From assembly GCF_039534125.1 (NCBI RefSeq), contig NZ_BAAAUV010000018.1, positions 1-64,000 on the forward strand: a DNA stretch of 64,000 nucleotides, written 5' to 3'. Made by a program: the position numbers and the translations under genes. The notes beneath the pieces were generated by a model, which did not search any database, was not told the origin of the DNA, and saw only the letters and a list, made by a program, of their open reading frames with translations. This document shows, in pieces, positions 53,625-61,638 of the stretch. Each line of letters starts with the position of its first letter. Within the stretch, counting starts at the first letter, position 1. The stretch comes from Actinocorallia longicatena. Lineage in GTDB: Bacteria; Actinomycetota; Actinomycetes; Streptosporangiales; Streptosporangiaceae.

Positions 53625-53970
53625 GCCGGAACGGGTCTGTCGCCGCGGGCCTGATGTGCGGCGCCATGGGGAGCCTGGTGGGTGCGGCCCTGGCGCCGCG
53701 GATCGCCCGCCGGTTCGGGACGGCCCGCGGCCGGCGGCTGACGCTGCTCGCGGCGCTGCCGTTCGCGCTGGTGATGCCGCTGGCCGGTGCCGGCTGGATG
53801 CCGGGCTGCCGGCCGGGGGCGGTCTGCTGGTGTCCCTGGGCGCGACGGTCGGCCTGCGGCCGACGCTCTGGGTGGTGGCCGCGGCCCATGCCGTCGCGCC
53901 CCTGGTTCTGCTCCTGAGCCCAGGCGCGAGCGCGACCTTGCCGGTCCGCGATCAGACGGGCCTGCGGTAG
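53625..53970 (+). pseudogene. Remnant of an MFS transporter, frameshifted
   Basis: One frame (from ~53630) reads GAMGSLVGAALAPRIARRFGTARG and LLAALPFALVMPLAGAGW, typical of an MFS transmembrane pair with its charged loop. At about 53795-53820 the likeness moves to another frame, GGGLLVSLGATVGLRPTLWVVAAAHAVAPLVLLLSPG, up to ~53940. No start or N-terminal half is present. It is the decayed C-terminal end of an exporter gene, overlapping the 3' end of the acetyltransferase gene. Confidence 0.65.
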
Positions 53971-54878
53971 ACGGCGATGCGGTGACCGATCGCGAAACCC
54001 GCGTTCGCGTAGAGACTCGACGCTCCGGCCGGACCGGCGGCGTCGGTCTCCAGGGCGGCCTCGGCGTATCCGGACCGGCCGGCCGCCGGCAGGAAGGCGG
54101 CGAGCAGGGCCCTGCCCACGCCGCGCCGCCGCCAGGCCGGGACGGTGCCGAGTTCGCCGAGGTAGACCGTCCGGGGGGCGTCGGAGTAGGGCAGGAGATG
54201 GCCGACGACCTCGTCGCCGGCGAGGGCCAGCCGGGCGAGGCCGGGGAGGAAGGTCCCGGCGCGGACGGTCATCGCGGCCCAGGCTTCGAAGGAGCGTGGC
54301 TGGTGGCCCCAGGAGTCGTGGAAGGCCGCCAGATGGGCGGCGTGGACGGCGCGTTCCCGGTCCGGGGCGTAGGGGACGACGCGCAGGTCCTCGACGGGTC
54401 GCGGTACCGCCGGGGACGCCGTGGGGGCGGTCATCTCGAAGAAGAACCGTTCGACGGTGAAGCCCAGGCGCTCGTACAGCCGCCTCGCGGAGGCGTCGTC
54501 GGCTCCCGCGTCGACCTCGGCCGTCCAGGGGAGGTTCGGGGCGATTTCGGCGTGGCGGGCGGCGGCCCGGCCGAGTTGCCAGGTGAGCAGCTCGCGGCCG
54601 AGGCCCGCGCCACGCAGGCCGGGACGCACTCCACCGGTCAGCCGGGCGCGGAATCCGCCCGCCGGCGGAAGACGGACCAGGGCGACGGCGAGCAGCCGTC
54701 CCCCCGCGTCGGTGATCAGCCGGGTGTCGGCGCCGGGGTCGGCGATCTCGGCGCGCACGACGTTCCCGATGGCCTCGGCGGGCAGTTCGAGACCCGCGCC
54801 ACCGGCCCGGGCGACGGTGTTGAGCAGGCCGGCGACGGCCGCCGCGTCTTCGGGACGGTAGGGACGGTCAAGGGTCAT
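53952..54878 (-). CDS. Double GNAT acetyltransferase
   Basis: 308 residues holding two GNAT domains. The first has VRPGLRGAGLGRELLTW around residue 85 and the second VPAWRRRGVGRALLAAFL around 255, both acetyl-CoA binding motifs A. The tandem arrangement recalls mycothiol synthase but the sequence does not clearly show that enzyme's features, so I leave the acceptor open. ATG 54878 overlaps the SARP stop as ATGA; the enzyme is co-expressed with the regulator and may modify a product it controls. Confidence 0.85.
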   Translation of the reverse strand: MTLDRPYRPEDAAAVAGLLNTVARAGGAGLELPAEAIGNVVRAEIADPGADTRLITDAGGRLLAVALVRLPPAGGFRARLTGGVRPGLRGAGLGRELLTWQLGRAAARHAEIAPNLPWTAEVDAGADDASARRLYERLGFTVERFFFEMTAPTASPAVPRPVEDLRVVPYAPDRERAVHAAHLAAFHDSWGHQPRSFEAWAAMTVRAGTFLPGLARLALAGDEVVGHLLPYSDAPRTVYLGELGTVPAWRRRGVGRALLAAFLPAAGRSGYAEAALETDAAGPAGASSLYANAGFAIGHRIAVYRRPV

Positions 54879-56653
54879 CTCGGGGCTCCATCGGGTGAGT
54901 GGTCTCGGGCGTAGCGGCGGACGAGGTCGGGCAGTTCGTAGCGGGGGCCGCCGGGGCCGGGGACGACCCGCAGGAGGGAGGCGTCGACCAGCCGGGACAG
55001 GGTGTCCAGCGGTGGCGCCTCCCGCAGGGTGAACGTTCCGGTGCGGGCGCTGAGGCGGCGCAGGGCATCCCGCTCGGGCGGGGCGAGCAGGGCGAAGCTC
55101 CGGGCGAGGGTGGCGCGCATCGTCCTGTGCTCGGGACGCGTCCCGAGCGGGCCGTCGCACAGGAGGGAGAGCGGGTCCTCCAGCCGTCGCGCGATCTCGG
55201 GCAGGGAGAGCACCCGGGTGCGGGCCGCGGCCAGTTCGAGCGCGAGGGGCAGGCCGTGGCAGCGGGCGCAGATCGTCGCGACGGCGCGCGCGTCGTCGGC
55301 TGGGAGCTCTTCGAGGGGGCCGAGCCCGGCGCTCTCGGCGAACAGGCGAGGGGCGTCATGGGAGGCCAGGTCGGTCCCGGACCGGGCGCGGGAGGGGAAG
55401 GCGAGCGGCGCGACGCTCCGCACGGTCTCGCCCGTGACACGGAGCGGCAGGCGGCCGGTGGCCAGGATCCGCAGGTGCGGGCAGCGGCTCAGGAGCGTCT
55501 GGACGATCGGGGCGCAGGCGGCGGCGAGATGCTCGAAGTTGTCGATGACGATCAGGGCGGGGTCATAGGCGAGATGGCGCGCGATCCGGTCCACGAGGGG
55601 GACGTCTCCGTACGGGCGGACGCCGAGGGCTTCCCCGATGGCGGGCGCGATCTCTCCGGCGTCGTCGAGCGGGGCCAGATCGGCGAGGACGGTCTCGGAG
55701 TGGCAGGGCGCGCAGGCGCGGGCCGTCGCGATCGCCATGCGCGACTTTCCCACCCCGCCGGGACCGGTGAGCGTGACCAGCCGGGAGCGGCGCAGGGCCT
55801 CCCGCGTCGCGGCGATGTCGTCCGCGCGGCCGACCAGCGCCGTCACCTGCCGGGGCAGGGTCAGCGGGCCGGCGGCCGGGGCGGCGGGCGGCAGCCGCAG
55901 CAGGACGCCGGGGTCCGCGACGCCCCGCAGGACGCCCGCCTCCACCCGCCGCAGCCCCTCTCCCGGGTCGAGGCCGAGTTCGTCGTCCAGCAGGCGGCGG
56001 ACCCGGTGGTAGGCGGCCAGGGCGTCGGCCGTCCTGCCGCCGAGCTGCAGCGCGGCGATCAGAAGCTCCCACAGCCGTTCCCGCAGCGGATGCGCGGCGA
56101 CGAGGCGTTCGATCGCGGCGACGTCGCGGCCCGCCGATCCGGTGGCCATATGGGCGGTGAACAGCCCCTCGTGGGCCTGGAGCCGCAGGTCGTCGAGGTA
56201 GTCCAGCTCCGCGAGGGCCCAGCCGAAAACCCGGCAGCCCGAGATCGCCTCGCCGCGCCAGAGCGCCAGCGCCCGGCGATGGGCCCGCGCCGCCTCGGGG
56301 AAGCGGCCTCGCGCCGACAGGCGCTCGGCGTCGGCGGCGAGATCCTCGAAGGCGGTCCGGTCGACGCGGACGTCCGGCCGCAGCAGATAGCCCGGATCGC
56401 GCCGCTCGATCATCCGGACGCCGTCTCCCGGGGAGAGCGCGGACACCAGCTTCGCGACATGGCTGTGCAGGGTGCGCGGCGCCGACGGCGGGGCGTCCCC
56501 GCCCCAGAGCCCCGCCGCCAGGTCATCGGCGGTGATCATGGTGCCGGTCCTGAGAGCGAGGAGCGCCAGCAGGCTCCGGCGGCGGGGCGGCAGGGGCAGG
56601 GGACCGTGGGGGTCCCGGACCTCGAGCGGGCCGAGCAGATCGATCGTCCACAT
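54875..56653 (-). CDS. SARP-family regulator with NB-ARC ATPase domain
   Basis: 592 residues. Order: winged-helix OmpR-type DNA-binding domain (1-~95, with TLHSHVAKLVSAL and DPGYLLRPD), bacterial activator domain (~100-245, RAHRRALALWRG, AAIERLVAAHPLRERLWELL), then an NB-ARC ATPase with Walker A GPGGVGKS (297-304) and Walker B LIVIDNFEHL. It ends soon after the ARC region (YELPDLVRRYAR), lacking the TPR tail of AfsR. ATG 56653 fits the MWTIDLLGPLEV start of the DNA-binding fold, with GACGAT six bases upstream. Three heptamer repeats 8 bases before that box suggest autoregulation. Confidence 0.92.
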   Translation of the reverse strand: MWTIDLLGPLEVRDPHGPLPLPPRRRSLLALLALRTGTMITADDLAAGLWGGDAPPSAPRTLHSHVAKLVSALSPGDGVRMIERRDPGYLLRPDVRVDRTAFEDLAADAERLSARGRFPEAARAHRRALALWRGEAISGCRVFGWALAELDYLDDLRLQAHEGLFTAHMATGSAGRDVAAIERLVAAHPLRERLWELLIAALQLGGRTADALAAYHRVRRLLDDELGLDPGEGLRRVEAGVLRGVADPGVLLRLPPAAPAAGPLTLPRQVTALVGRADDIAATREALRRSRLVTLTGPGGVGKSRMAIATARACAPCHSETVLADLAPLDDAGEIAPAIGEALGVRPYGDVPLVDRIARHLAYDPALIVIDNFEHLAAACAPIVQTLLSRCPHLRILATGRLPLRVTGETVRSVAPLAFPSRARSGTDLASHDAPRLFAESAGLGPLEELPADDARAVATICARCHGLPLALELAAARTRVLSLPEIARRLEDPLSLLCDGPLGTRPEHRTMRATLARSFALLAPPERDALRRLSARTGTFTLREAPPLDTLSRLVDASLLRVVPGPGGPRYELPDLVRRYARDHSPDGAPR

Positions 56654-56659
56654 GGCGGC

Positions 56660-56665
56660 ATCGTC
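56660..56665 (-). promoter_or_regulatory. -10-like box GACGAT of the SARP gene
   Basis: On the minus strand GACGAT lies six bases before the ATG at 56653 and eight bases after the last heptamer, the geometry of SARP-activated promoters. Confidence 0.4.
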
Positions 56666-56673
56666 GCGGGCGC

Positions 56674-56702
56674 CGCTGAAACCTCCCTGAGCCGCGGCTG
56701 AA
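56674..56702 (-). promoter_or_regulatory. SARP-type heptamer repeats before the SARP gene
   Basis: Minus-strand heptamers TTCAGCC (56696-56702), CTCAGGG (56685-56691) and TTCAGCG (56674-56680) are spaced exactly 11 bases apart with four-base gaps. SARP proteins bind such direct repeats, the last one 8 bases from the -10 box, as here. Confidence 0.6.
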
Positions 56703-56815
56703 GCCCCTCCCACCAGGGCGGCAACCGGACGGCAACGGGGCCGCCGAACCGGGCCGGAGCGGGCCGGCGTCACACCGGCCGTACAGATGAACACCGAACA
56801 GTGAGGAACACGCTC

Positions 56816-57223
56816 ATGAAGACCATCTCGATCCTGGCCAAGGGGACGGCCGCCCTCGTCGCGGCGACCGCGCTCACCGCGGCGACCGCCGGTTCGGCCC
56901 ACGCGGCCGCCGGCTGCAGGCTCTACGTCGAACCCCACCAGATCAACCAGACCAACGTGCTGGTCGAGAACTCCTGCCAGCCCCGGTCCGCCACCGACAC
57001 CCTGTACCGGACCACCTACTACGGCGCGGACTGGCCGGACGCCGACGACCTGCTGTTCAGCAGGTACTACTCGCCGCTGCCGCTCGACAGTTTCTCCAAG
57101 TACTTCCGGGTCTTCAACGAGGACACCAGCTCCGGCGACGAGATCTACTCGCTCAGCCTCTTCGTCACCGCGACCGGAAGCACCTACACCCTCAAGTCCA
57201 ACGAGGTCGACGGGGCCTGGTGA
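56816..57223 (+). CDS. Small secreted protein of unknown function
   Basis: 135 residues. Signal peptide 1-30 (ends GSAHA). The mature ~105-residue domain is aromatic and beta-rich, with two cysteines (34, 54) likely paired, and tyrosine-rich stretches (YRTTYYGADW, FSRYYSPL). I do not recognise a family. GAGGAA lies seven bases before ATG 56816. It is divergent from the SARP gene and ends in a strong hairpin. Upstream, CGGCAAC occurs twice 11 bases apart (56719, 56730). Possibly part of the SARP-controlled set. Confidence 0.8.
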   Translation: MKTISILAKGTAALVAATALTAATAGSAHAAAGCRLYVEPHQINQTNVLVENSCQPRSATDTLYRTTYYGADWPDADDLLFSRYYSPLPLDSFSKYFRVFNEDTSSGDEIYSLSLFVTATGSTYTLKSNEVDGAW

Positions 57224-57228
57224 CCCCG

Positions 57229-57267
57229 CCGGGAGCGGCGCCGATCGCGGATCGGCGCCGCTCCCGG
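57229..57267. terminator. Bidirectional terminator hairpin
   Basis: An 18-base perfect stem (starting CCGGGAGCGGCGCC) around a GCG loop lies between the convergent secreted-protein gene and the unknown gene ending at 57276. Confidence 0.85.
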
Positions 57268-57275
57268 TTCACAGT

Positions 57276-57887
57276 TCACCGCTGGAGGTGGCCGTGGGCG
57301 TGGGCCCAGGTGAGGAGGCGGGTGGTCTTGCGGCGGGAGCGGTGGCCTCGGCGGGTGGGGAGGCCGGGCAGGAAGGCGGCCGGGGGGATGCCGGGGTGGA
57401 CGAGGGCGCAGGCCAGAGCGTCGTGGGCGTGATAGGGGCGGGAGGGGGCGTAGGCGGAGAGGGCCGCGGCCAGGACGGCGGCGGCGGGATGGAGGGCGTG
57501 CCGGGAGAGGAGGAGGCGGGCCAGTTTGGTGACGCGGCTGGGGAACAGCCCATGGGCGACCGGTGTACCGGGCAGGCCCTGGGAGAGGTCGTGGACGGGG
57601 CCGAGGAGGGCGGGGGGAAGGGGCGGGAACGGGGTGGTGGGAGGAAAGGCGTCGCGGAGATAGGCGGCGGTGCGGAGCACGTCGGAGGCCGCGGTCGATT
57701 CCAGGACGGAGAGCAGGACGGGCGCGGCGGCGGTCTGGGCGAGGAGGTGCTGGGTGGGGGTCAGCGTCAGCGGGTGCGGTTCGGCGAGCTCGAAGACGGC
57801 GTGGTCGCAGAGCCGGGGGTCGAGGGCGCTCAGCCGGGACTCGGCTTCGGAGCGGGAGGCCAGAAGGACGAGGCGGCGGCCGTTCAC
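57276..57887 (-). CDS. Hypothetical protein coupled to the SARP-LAL hybrid gene
   Basis: 203 residues, no family recognised. It is rich in Leu, Ala, Pro and His, with a basic C-terminus (RRGHRSRRKTTRLL). The codons show the strong third-position C/G of the neighbouring genes, which supports a real gene. GTG 57887 overlaps the stop of the large regulator by four bases (GTGA), so it is translated together with it. No signal peptide or membrane segment is evident. It could be a partner of the regulator. Confidence 0.6.
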   Translation of the reverse strand: MNGRRLVLLASRSEAESRLSALDPRLCDHAVFELAEPHPLTLTPTQHLLAQTAAAPVLLSVLESTAASDVLRTAAYLRDAFPPTTPFPPLPPALLGPVHDLSQGLPGTPVAHGLFPSRVTKLARLLLSRHALHPAAAVLAAALSAYAPSRPYHAHDALACALVHPGIPPAAFLPGLPTRRGHRSRRKTTRLLTWAHAHGHLQR

Positions 57888-60800
57888 CGAGGCCGGACCG
57901 TTCGTTTGCGGTGGACGGAGGAGAGGGAGGCGCGGACGGAGCTGAGGGTGAGGTGGAGGGTCTCGGCGATCTCGCGGTCGGTGGCGCCGGCGGAGGCGAG
58001 GGCGCTGATCTCGGTCTCGGCGGGGGTGAGGGCGGTGACGACCGGGGGGACGAACGCCGAGCCCGCGGTGGTGCGCAGGGTCCGGGCCACGGAGTCCCTC
58101 AGCGGGACGGCGCCGCAGAGGGTGGCGAGCTCGAGTGCCCGGTAGAGCGCGTGGTTGGCGTCCTCGGTGCGGTTCGCGCGGTGGAGGGCCTCGCCGAGGG
58201 CGGCGAGGGAGCGGGCCAGTTCCAGCTTCGCCGGGGTCGAATGCAGCAGGTGTACCGACTCCTCCAGCAGCTCCACCTCCTCGCCCGGACGAAGGGAGGC
58301 GACGGTCCGCAGGGCGGTGCCGATCGCGCGCGGAGCGCCCCACTCCTCGGCGGCGCGCAGCAGATCGCTCGCCGTGGCGTCCGCCTCTCCGGGACGTCCG
58401 AGCAGGAGCAGGCACCGGACCAGCGGGACGTGCCAGCCGCCGAGGACCGGGTTGGTGATCGGCCGGGTCAGGCAGTCGTCGCGGGCGGCGAGCACGCTCT
58501 CGTAGGCGCGTTGGACGTCGCCGTTGGCGAGGTGCACCGCCGCCGCGTCGCCCTCGTACATGACCGAGGTGAGGCCGGGCGGACGGGTGAAGCCGGCCAG
58601 GACGGACGTCGCCTCCTCGACCCGTCCGAGGGCGACGAGGGTTCTGAGCCGGACGCCGAGGAGGTAGCTGTGGCCGAGGCTCAGCCCGCTGAGCGCGGTG
58701 GCCTCCAGGGACCGGTGCACGTCGGCGAGCGCGTCGGTGAGGTAGCCCTGGTCGTACAGTGCCACGGCGCGGTAGTAGCTGAGCGGCGCGATGCCGCGCA
58801 GGGACCCGGCCCGGCGGTAGTGGGCGAGCGCGGTGTCGATGGAGGCGAGGGCGCGCGGGGAGTCGCAGGGGGCCAGCGCGTACCAGGCCATGCTCGCGCC
58901 CTGCTCGCCGACCGGATCGCTGATCGCCCGATGGAGGTTGTGGTCACCGAGGACCTCGAGCGCGTACCGTTCGGCGGTCTCGCGCCGGTTGCGGTGCGCC
59001 TCGTGGGCGGCCATGCAGCCGAGGAACCCCAGCCCGCCGGCCGACGGGTCGGCGGTGAGCGTCCGGTAGCCCTCGGCGAGCTCCATGAGGTCGGAGGCGT
59101 GCCTGGCGTTGTAGGCCATCAGGATGATCAACGCCTGGAGCGATTGGCGTGCTCCGGGCGAGGCCCCGGTTTCGCGGTCGAGAGCCGTCCGGCAGATCTG
59201 CGCGGCGTCGCGGGGACGGCAGCCGAACCACAGGGCGGTGGCCAGCACGTGGGTGAGGCGGACGCGTTCCTCCGCGCCGGAGGAGAGCGCGAGCGCCTCG
59301 GTGAGGCTGTCGATCGCGGCGTTGTTGTCGACGTGGACCTCGGCCATCCCCAGCCGGGTGACCGCCGCCGCCCGGTGCTCGCCGAGATCCTCCTCCAGCA
59401 CGCGGCGCAGGAACGTGACCGCGGCGTCGACCGAGCCGCGCGCCAGGCTGAGATCGGCGGCGGCGTCCAGGACGGGCACGGGATCTCCGATGCCCGGGGG
59501 CACGTGCAGCAGGTGGGTGGCGGCCAGGGTGACGTCGTTCCCGGCGGACGCCGCCGCGCGCAGGTGGAGCTTGGTGCGCAGGCCCGCGGGCAGCGCGTCG
59601 TAGACGGCCCGGCGGATCAGCGGGTGGGCGAAGGAGAAGCGTGCGGGAACGCCTGAGGAGACCACGAGGCCGGCGTTGATCGCGGGCGTGAGGGCGTCGA
59701 GGACCTCGGCGGGGTCCATCCCGGCGGCTCCGCCGAGCCGGTCGCCGCCCGTCCGCTCGCCGGAGACCGCGAGGCGATGCACTATCTCGACCGACGCGGC
59801 GGGCAGGTGGCGCAGTTGGCCGGCGACGAAGCGGGCGAGGGTCGGCCGGACGATCTCGCCGGGTTCGATCGGTCCGGTTCCCGCGCCGGCCAGGCTGCGG
59901 GCCAGCTCGCGCAGCAGGAACGGGTTGCCGCCGCACAGTTCGTGGCACTGCTCGACCAGGTCCCTCGGGACGGTCTGGGCGAGCAGGTCCGCGGAGCCGT
60001 CCAGGGACAGCGGTTCGAGCCGGCGGCTCGTGGCGTGGGGGAGGCCCGCAATGACCGCGACATATCCGGTCAGATGCTCGGGAACCGGGCGGGTCCCGAT
60101 CGCAAGGACGACGGGCAGGGTGTCGAGGCGGGCGGCGAGGTAGGCGAGGAAGCGGACGGACGCCGGGTCGGCCCAGTGCAGGTCGTCGACGACCAGCAGG
60201 ACGGGACCGTGCGAGGCCAGGTCGCTCACCCGCCAGTAGAGCGCGTTGATGATCGCGTACTCGCCGGCGTCGTCCGGGCGCGGCCCGCCCGCCTGCGGCT
60301 GGTGGCGGAACAGCTGGTCGGCGCAGCCCCAGGGGTAATCGGTCTCCAGCTCCGTGCCGCGCGCCGTCACGACCGTGAAGCCGCGGGACGGCGCGAGGGC
60401 GCCCGCGTGACCCAGCACGCTGGTCTTGCCGAGTCCGGCGTGGCCCTCGAAGACGAGGACGGAACCCGTCCGGGACTGCACGGCCCGGTCGAGGGCGGCG
60501 TCGATGACACCGGTCTCCGCACCGCGCTCGACCAGCGGCGGGACGGCCGGGGCCGCGGCGGTGACGGGGATATGGCGGGTCAGGTCGAGGCCGGGGTCCT
60601 GGCGCAGGACCGCGCCCTCCAGGTCGCGCAGCGGCGGGCTCAGGTCGATGCCGAGCTCGTCGCGCAGGCGGGTGCGGAGCCGGGAGACCAGGGCGAGCGC
60701 GTCGGCCTGGCGTCCGCTGCGGTACAGGGCGATCACCAGCTGGGCCTGGAGGTCCTCATCGAACGGGTGGAGCTCGGCCAGCTCCTCGAGCTCCGGCACG

Positions 60801-61315
60801 AGGTCGGCGTGCAGCCCCAGCTCCAGGCGGCACCGCACCGCGGTCTGCCGGGCCTCGCGGCGGATCCGGTCGAGCCGGTCGGCCTCCTGTGCGAACCACG
60901 GCAGGCCGACGACGTCGGTGAGGGGGTCCCCGCGCCACAACGCGAGCGCCCGGTCGACGCGGGCGAGGCGCTCGGCGGGCCCGGTCTCTGCCCGCGACTC
61001 CTCGATCAGCCGCTCCGCCTGGAGGAGGTCGGTGGCCGCGTTGGTCAGGGCGTAACCGGGAGCGCGCGCGGTGATCACGTCCGGGACGGCCAGGATCCGG
61101 CGCAGATAGGACACGTTGCTCTGCAGCGTGTTCTGCGCCGTCGCCGGGAAACGGTCACCCCACACGGCGTCGATGAGCTGGTCGACGCTCACGACCTCGC
61201 CCGGTCTCAGCGCGAGGCGCGCCAGCACCGCCTTGCGCCGCAGCCCCGGCGTCGGACGGACCACCCCGCCGACGGTGACGTCGACCGTGCCGAGCAGGCG
61301 CACGACGACGCTCAT
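57884..61315 (-). CDS. SARP-LAL-LuxR hybrid regulator
   Basis: 1143 residues combining three regulator types. Residues 1-~95 are a SARP winged helix (TLQSNVSYLRRIL, ARAPGYAL), ~96-245 a bacterial activator domain (DRALALWRGDPL, RLRTRLRDELGIDLSPPLR), ~262 on a LAL-type ATPase with Walker A GHAGLGKT (291-298) and Walker B VLLVVDDLHWADP, then a long TPR-like region, and at the C-terminus a LuxR-like helix-turn-helix (LTPAETEISALASAGATDREIAETL). It thus has DNA-binding folds at both ends. ATG 61315 follows a purine-rich AAGGGGAG site. A terminator separates it from the secreted-peptide operon upstream. Confidence 0.92.
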   Translation of the reverse strand: MSVVVRLLGTVDVTVGGVVRPTPGLRRKAVLARLALRPGEVVSVDQLIDAVWGDRFPATAQNTLQSNVSYLRRILAVPDVITARAPGYALTNAATDLLQAERLIEESRAETGPAERLARVDRALALWRGDPLTDVVGLPWFAQEADRLDRIRREARQTAVRCRLELGLHADLVPELEELAELHPFDEDLQAQLVIALYRSGRQADALALVSRLRTRLRDELGIDLSPPLRDLEGAVLRQDPGLDLTRHIPVTAAAPAVPPLVERGAETGVIDAALDRAVQSRTGSVLVFEGHAGLGKTSVLGHAGALAPSRGFTVVTARGTELETDYPWGCADQLFRHQPQAGGPRPDDAGEYAIINALYWRVSDLASHGPVLLVVDDLHWADPASVRFLAYLAARLDTLPVVLAIGTRPVPEHLTGYVAVIAGLPHATSRRLEPLSLDGSADLLAQTVPRDLVEQCHELCGGNPFLLRELARSLAGAGTGPIEPGEIVRPTLARFVAGQLRHLPAASVEIVHRLAVSGERTGGDRLGGAAGMDPAEVLDALTPAINAGLVVSSGVPARFSFAHPLIRRAVYDALPAGLRTKLHLRAAASAGNDVTLAATHLLHVPPGIGDPVPVLDAAADLSLARGSVDAAVTFLRRVLEEDLGEHRAAAVTRLGMAEVHVDNNAAIDSLTEALALSSGAEERVRLTHVLATALWFGCRPRDAAQICRTALDRETGASPGARQSLQALIILMAYNARHASDLMELAEGYRTLTADPSAGGLGFLGCMAAHEAHRNRRETAERYALEVLGDHNLHRAISDPVGEQGASMAWYALAPCDSPRALASIDTALAHYRRAGSLRGIAPLSYYRAVALYDQGYLTDALADVHRSLEATALSGLSLGHSYLLGVRLRTLVALGRVEEATSVLAGFTRPPGLTSVMYEGDAAAVHLANGDVQRAYESVLAARDDCLTRPITNPVLGGWHVPLVRCLLLLGRPGEADATASDLLRAAEEWGAPRAIGTALRTVASLRPGEEVELLEESVHLLHSTPAKLELARSLAALGEALHRANRTEDANHALYRALELATLCGAVPLRDSVARTLRTTAGSAFVPPVVTALTPAETEISALASAGATDREIAETLHLTLSSVRASLSSVHRKRTVRPR

Positions 61316-61363
61316 GGGCTCCCCTTCCCGTCGACCTTCAGTCGCATTATCCGCGAACATGAC

Positions 61364-61396
61364 AAGCCGGGCGGACCTTCGCGGGCCGCCCGGCTT
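61364..61396 (-). terminator. Hairpin after the secreted-peptide operon
   Basis: AAGCCGGGCGG and CCGCCCGGCTT form an 11-base perfect stem with an 11-base loop, just downstream of the 77-residue peptide gene on the minus strand. Confidence 0.7.
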
Positions 61397-61404
61397 CGGA
61401 TGGA

Positions 61405-61638
61405 TCAGCAGTTTCCGCGAATGTAGATCCGCTCGTAGTTCGTGGCCGCGGCCGCGTAGTACACCTGCTGGGTGGAGCCCGGCGCCGAGTTCTCCCACAG
61501 GAAGTAGGAGCTGTCGATCAGGCTCGCGATGCGCGCACAGTCGATCTTGGCGGCGTGGGCCGGAGCGGTGGCCATCGCCGTGGTCCCCGCGAACACGGCG
61601 GCCACGGCGATCGGCTTGAGAAGGGACGCGATCTTCAT
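61405..61638 (-). CDS. Secreted 77-residue peptide
   Basis: 77 residues; signal peptide 1-29 (TAPAHA), leaving a mature peptide of about 48 residues with two cysteines (34 and the very last residue, 77) that could close a disulfide loop. The sequence is tyrosine-rich (YFLWEN, QQVYYAAAATNYERIYI). No family recognised. ATG 61638 overlaps the upstream stop as TGATG, so it is the second gene of an operon that starts behind SARP-type repeats. Possible signal, toxin or surface peptide; unproven. Confidence 0.75.
   Translation of the reverse strand: MKIASLLKPIAVAAVFAGTTAMATAPAHAAKIDCARIASLIDSSYFLWENSAPGSTQQVYYAAAATNYERIYIRGNC

Noticed and set aside
57288..58145. Plus-strand Gly-rich open frame over the unknown gene at 57276-57887
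   Set aside because: The Gly/Glu-rich translation is what a C-rich minus-strand gene gives in reverse; the minus frame has better codon positions and a GTGA overlap.
61316..61363. SARP heptamers before the hybrid regulator gene
   Set aside because: A fair -10 GATAAT exists on the minus strand (61346-61351), but the sequence upstream does not show TTCAGGG heptamers at 11-base spacing.
59777..61426. Long plus-strand open frame opposite the hybrid regulator
   Set aside because: It is a shadow of the high-GC minus-strand gene: no family motifs, low-complexity Gly/Arg/Asp-rich translation, and the minus strand has SARP, ATPase and HTH motifs.
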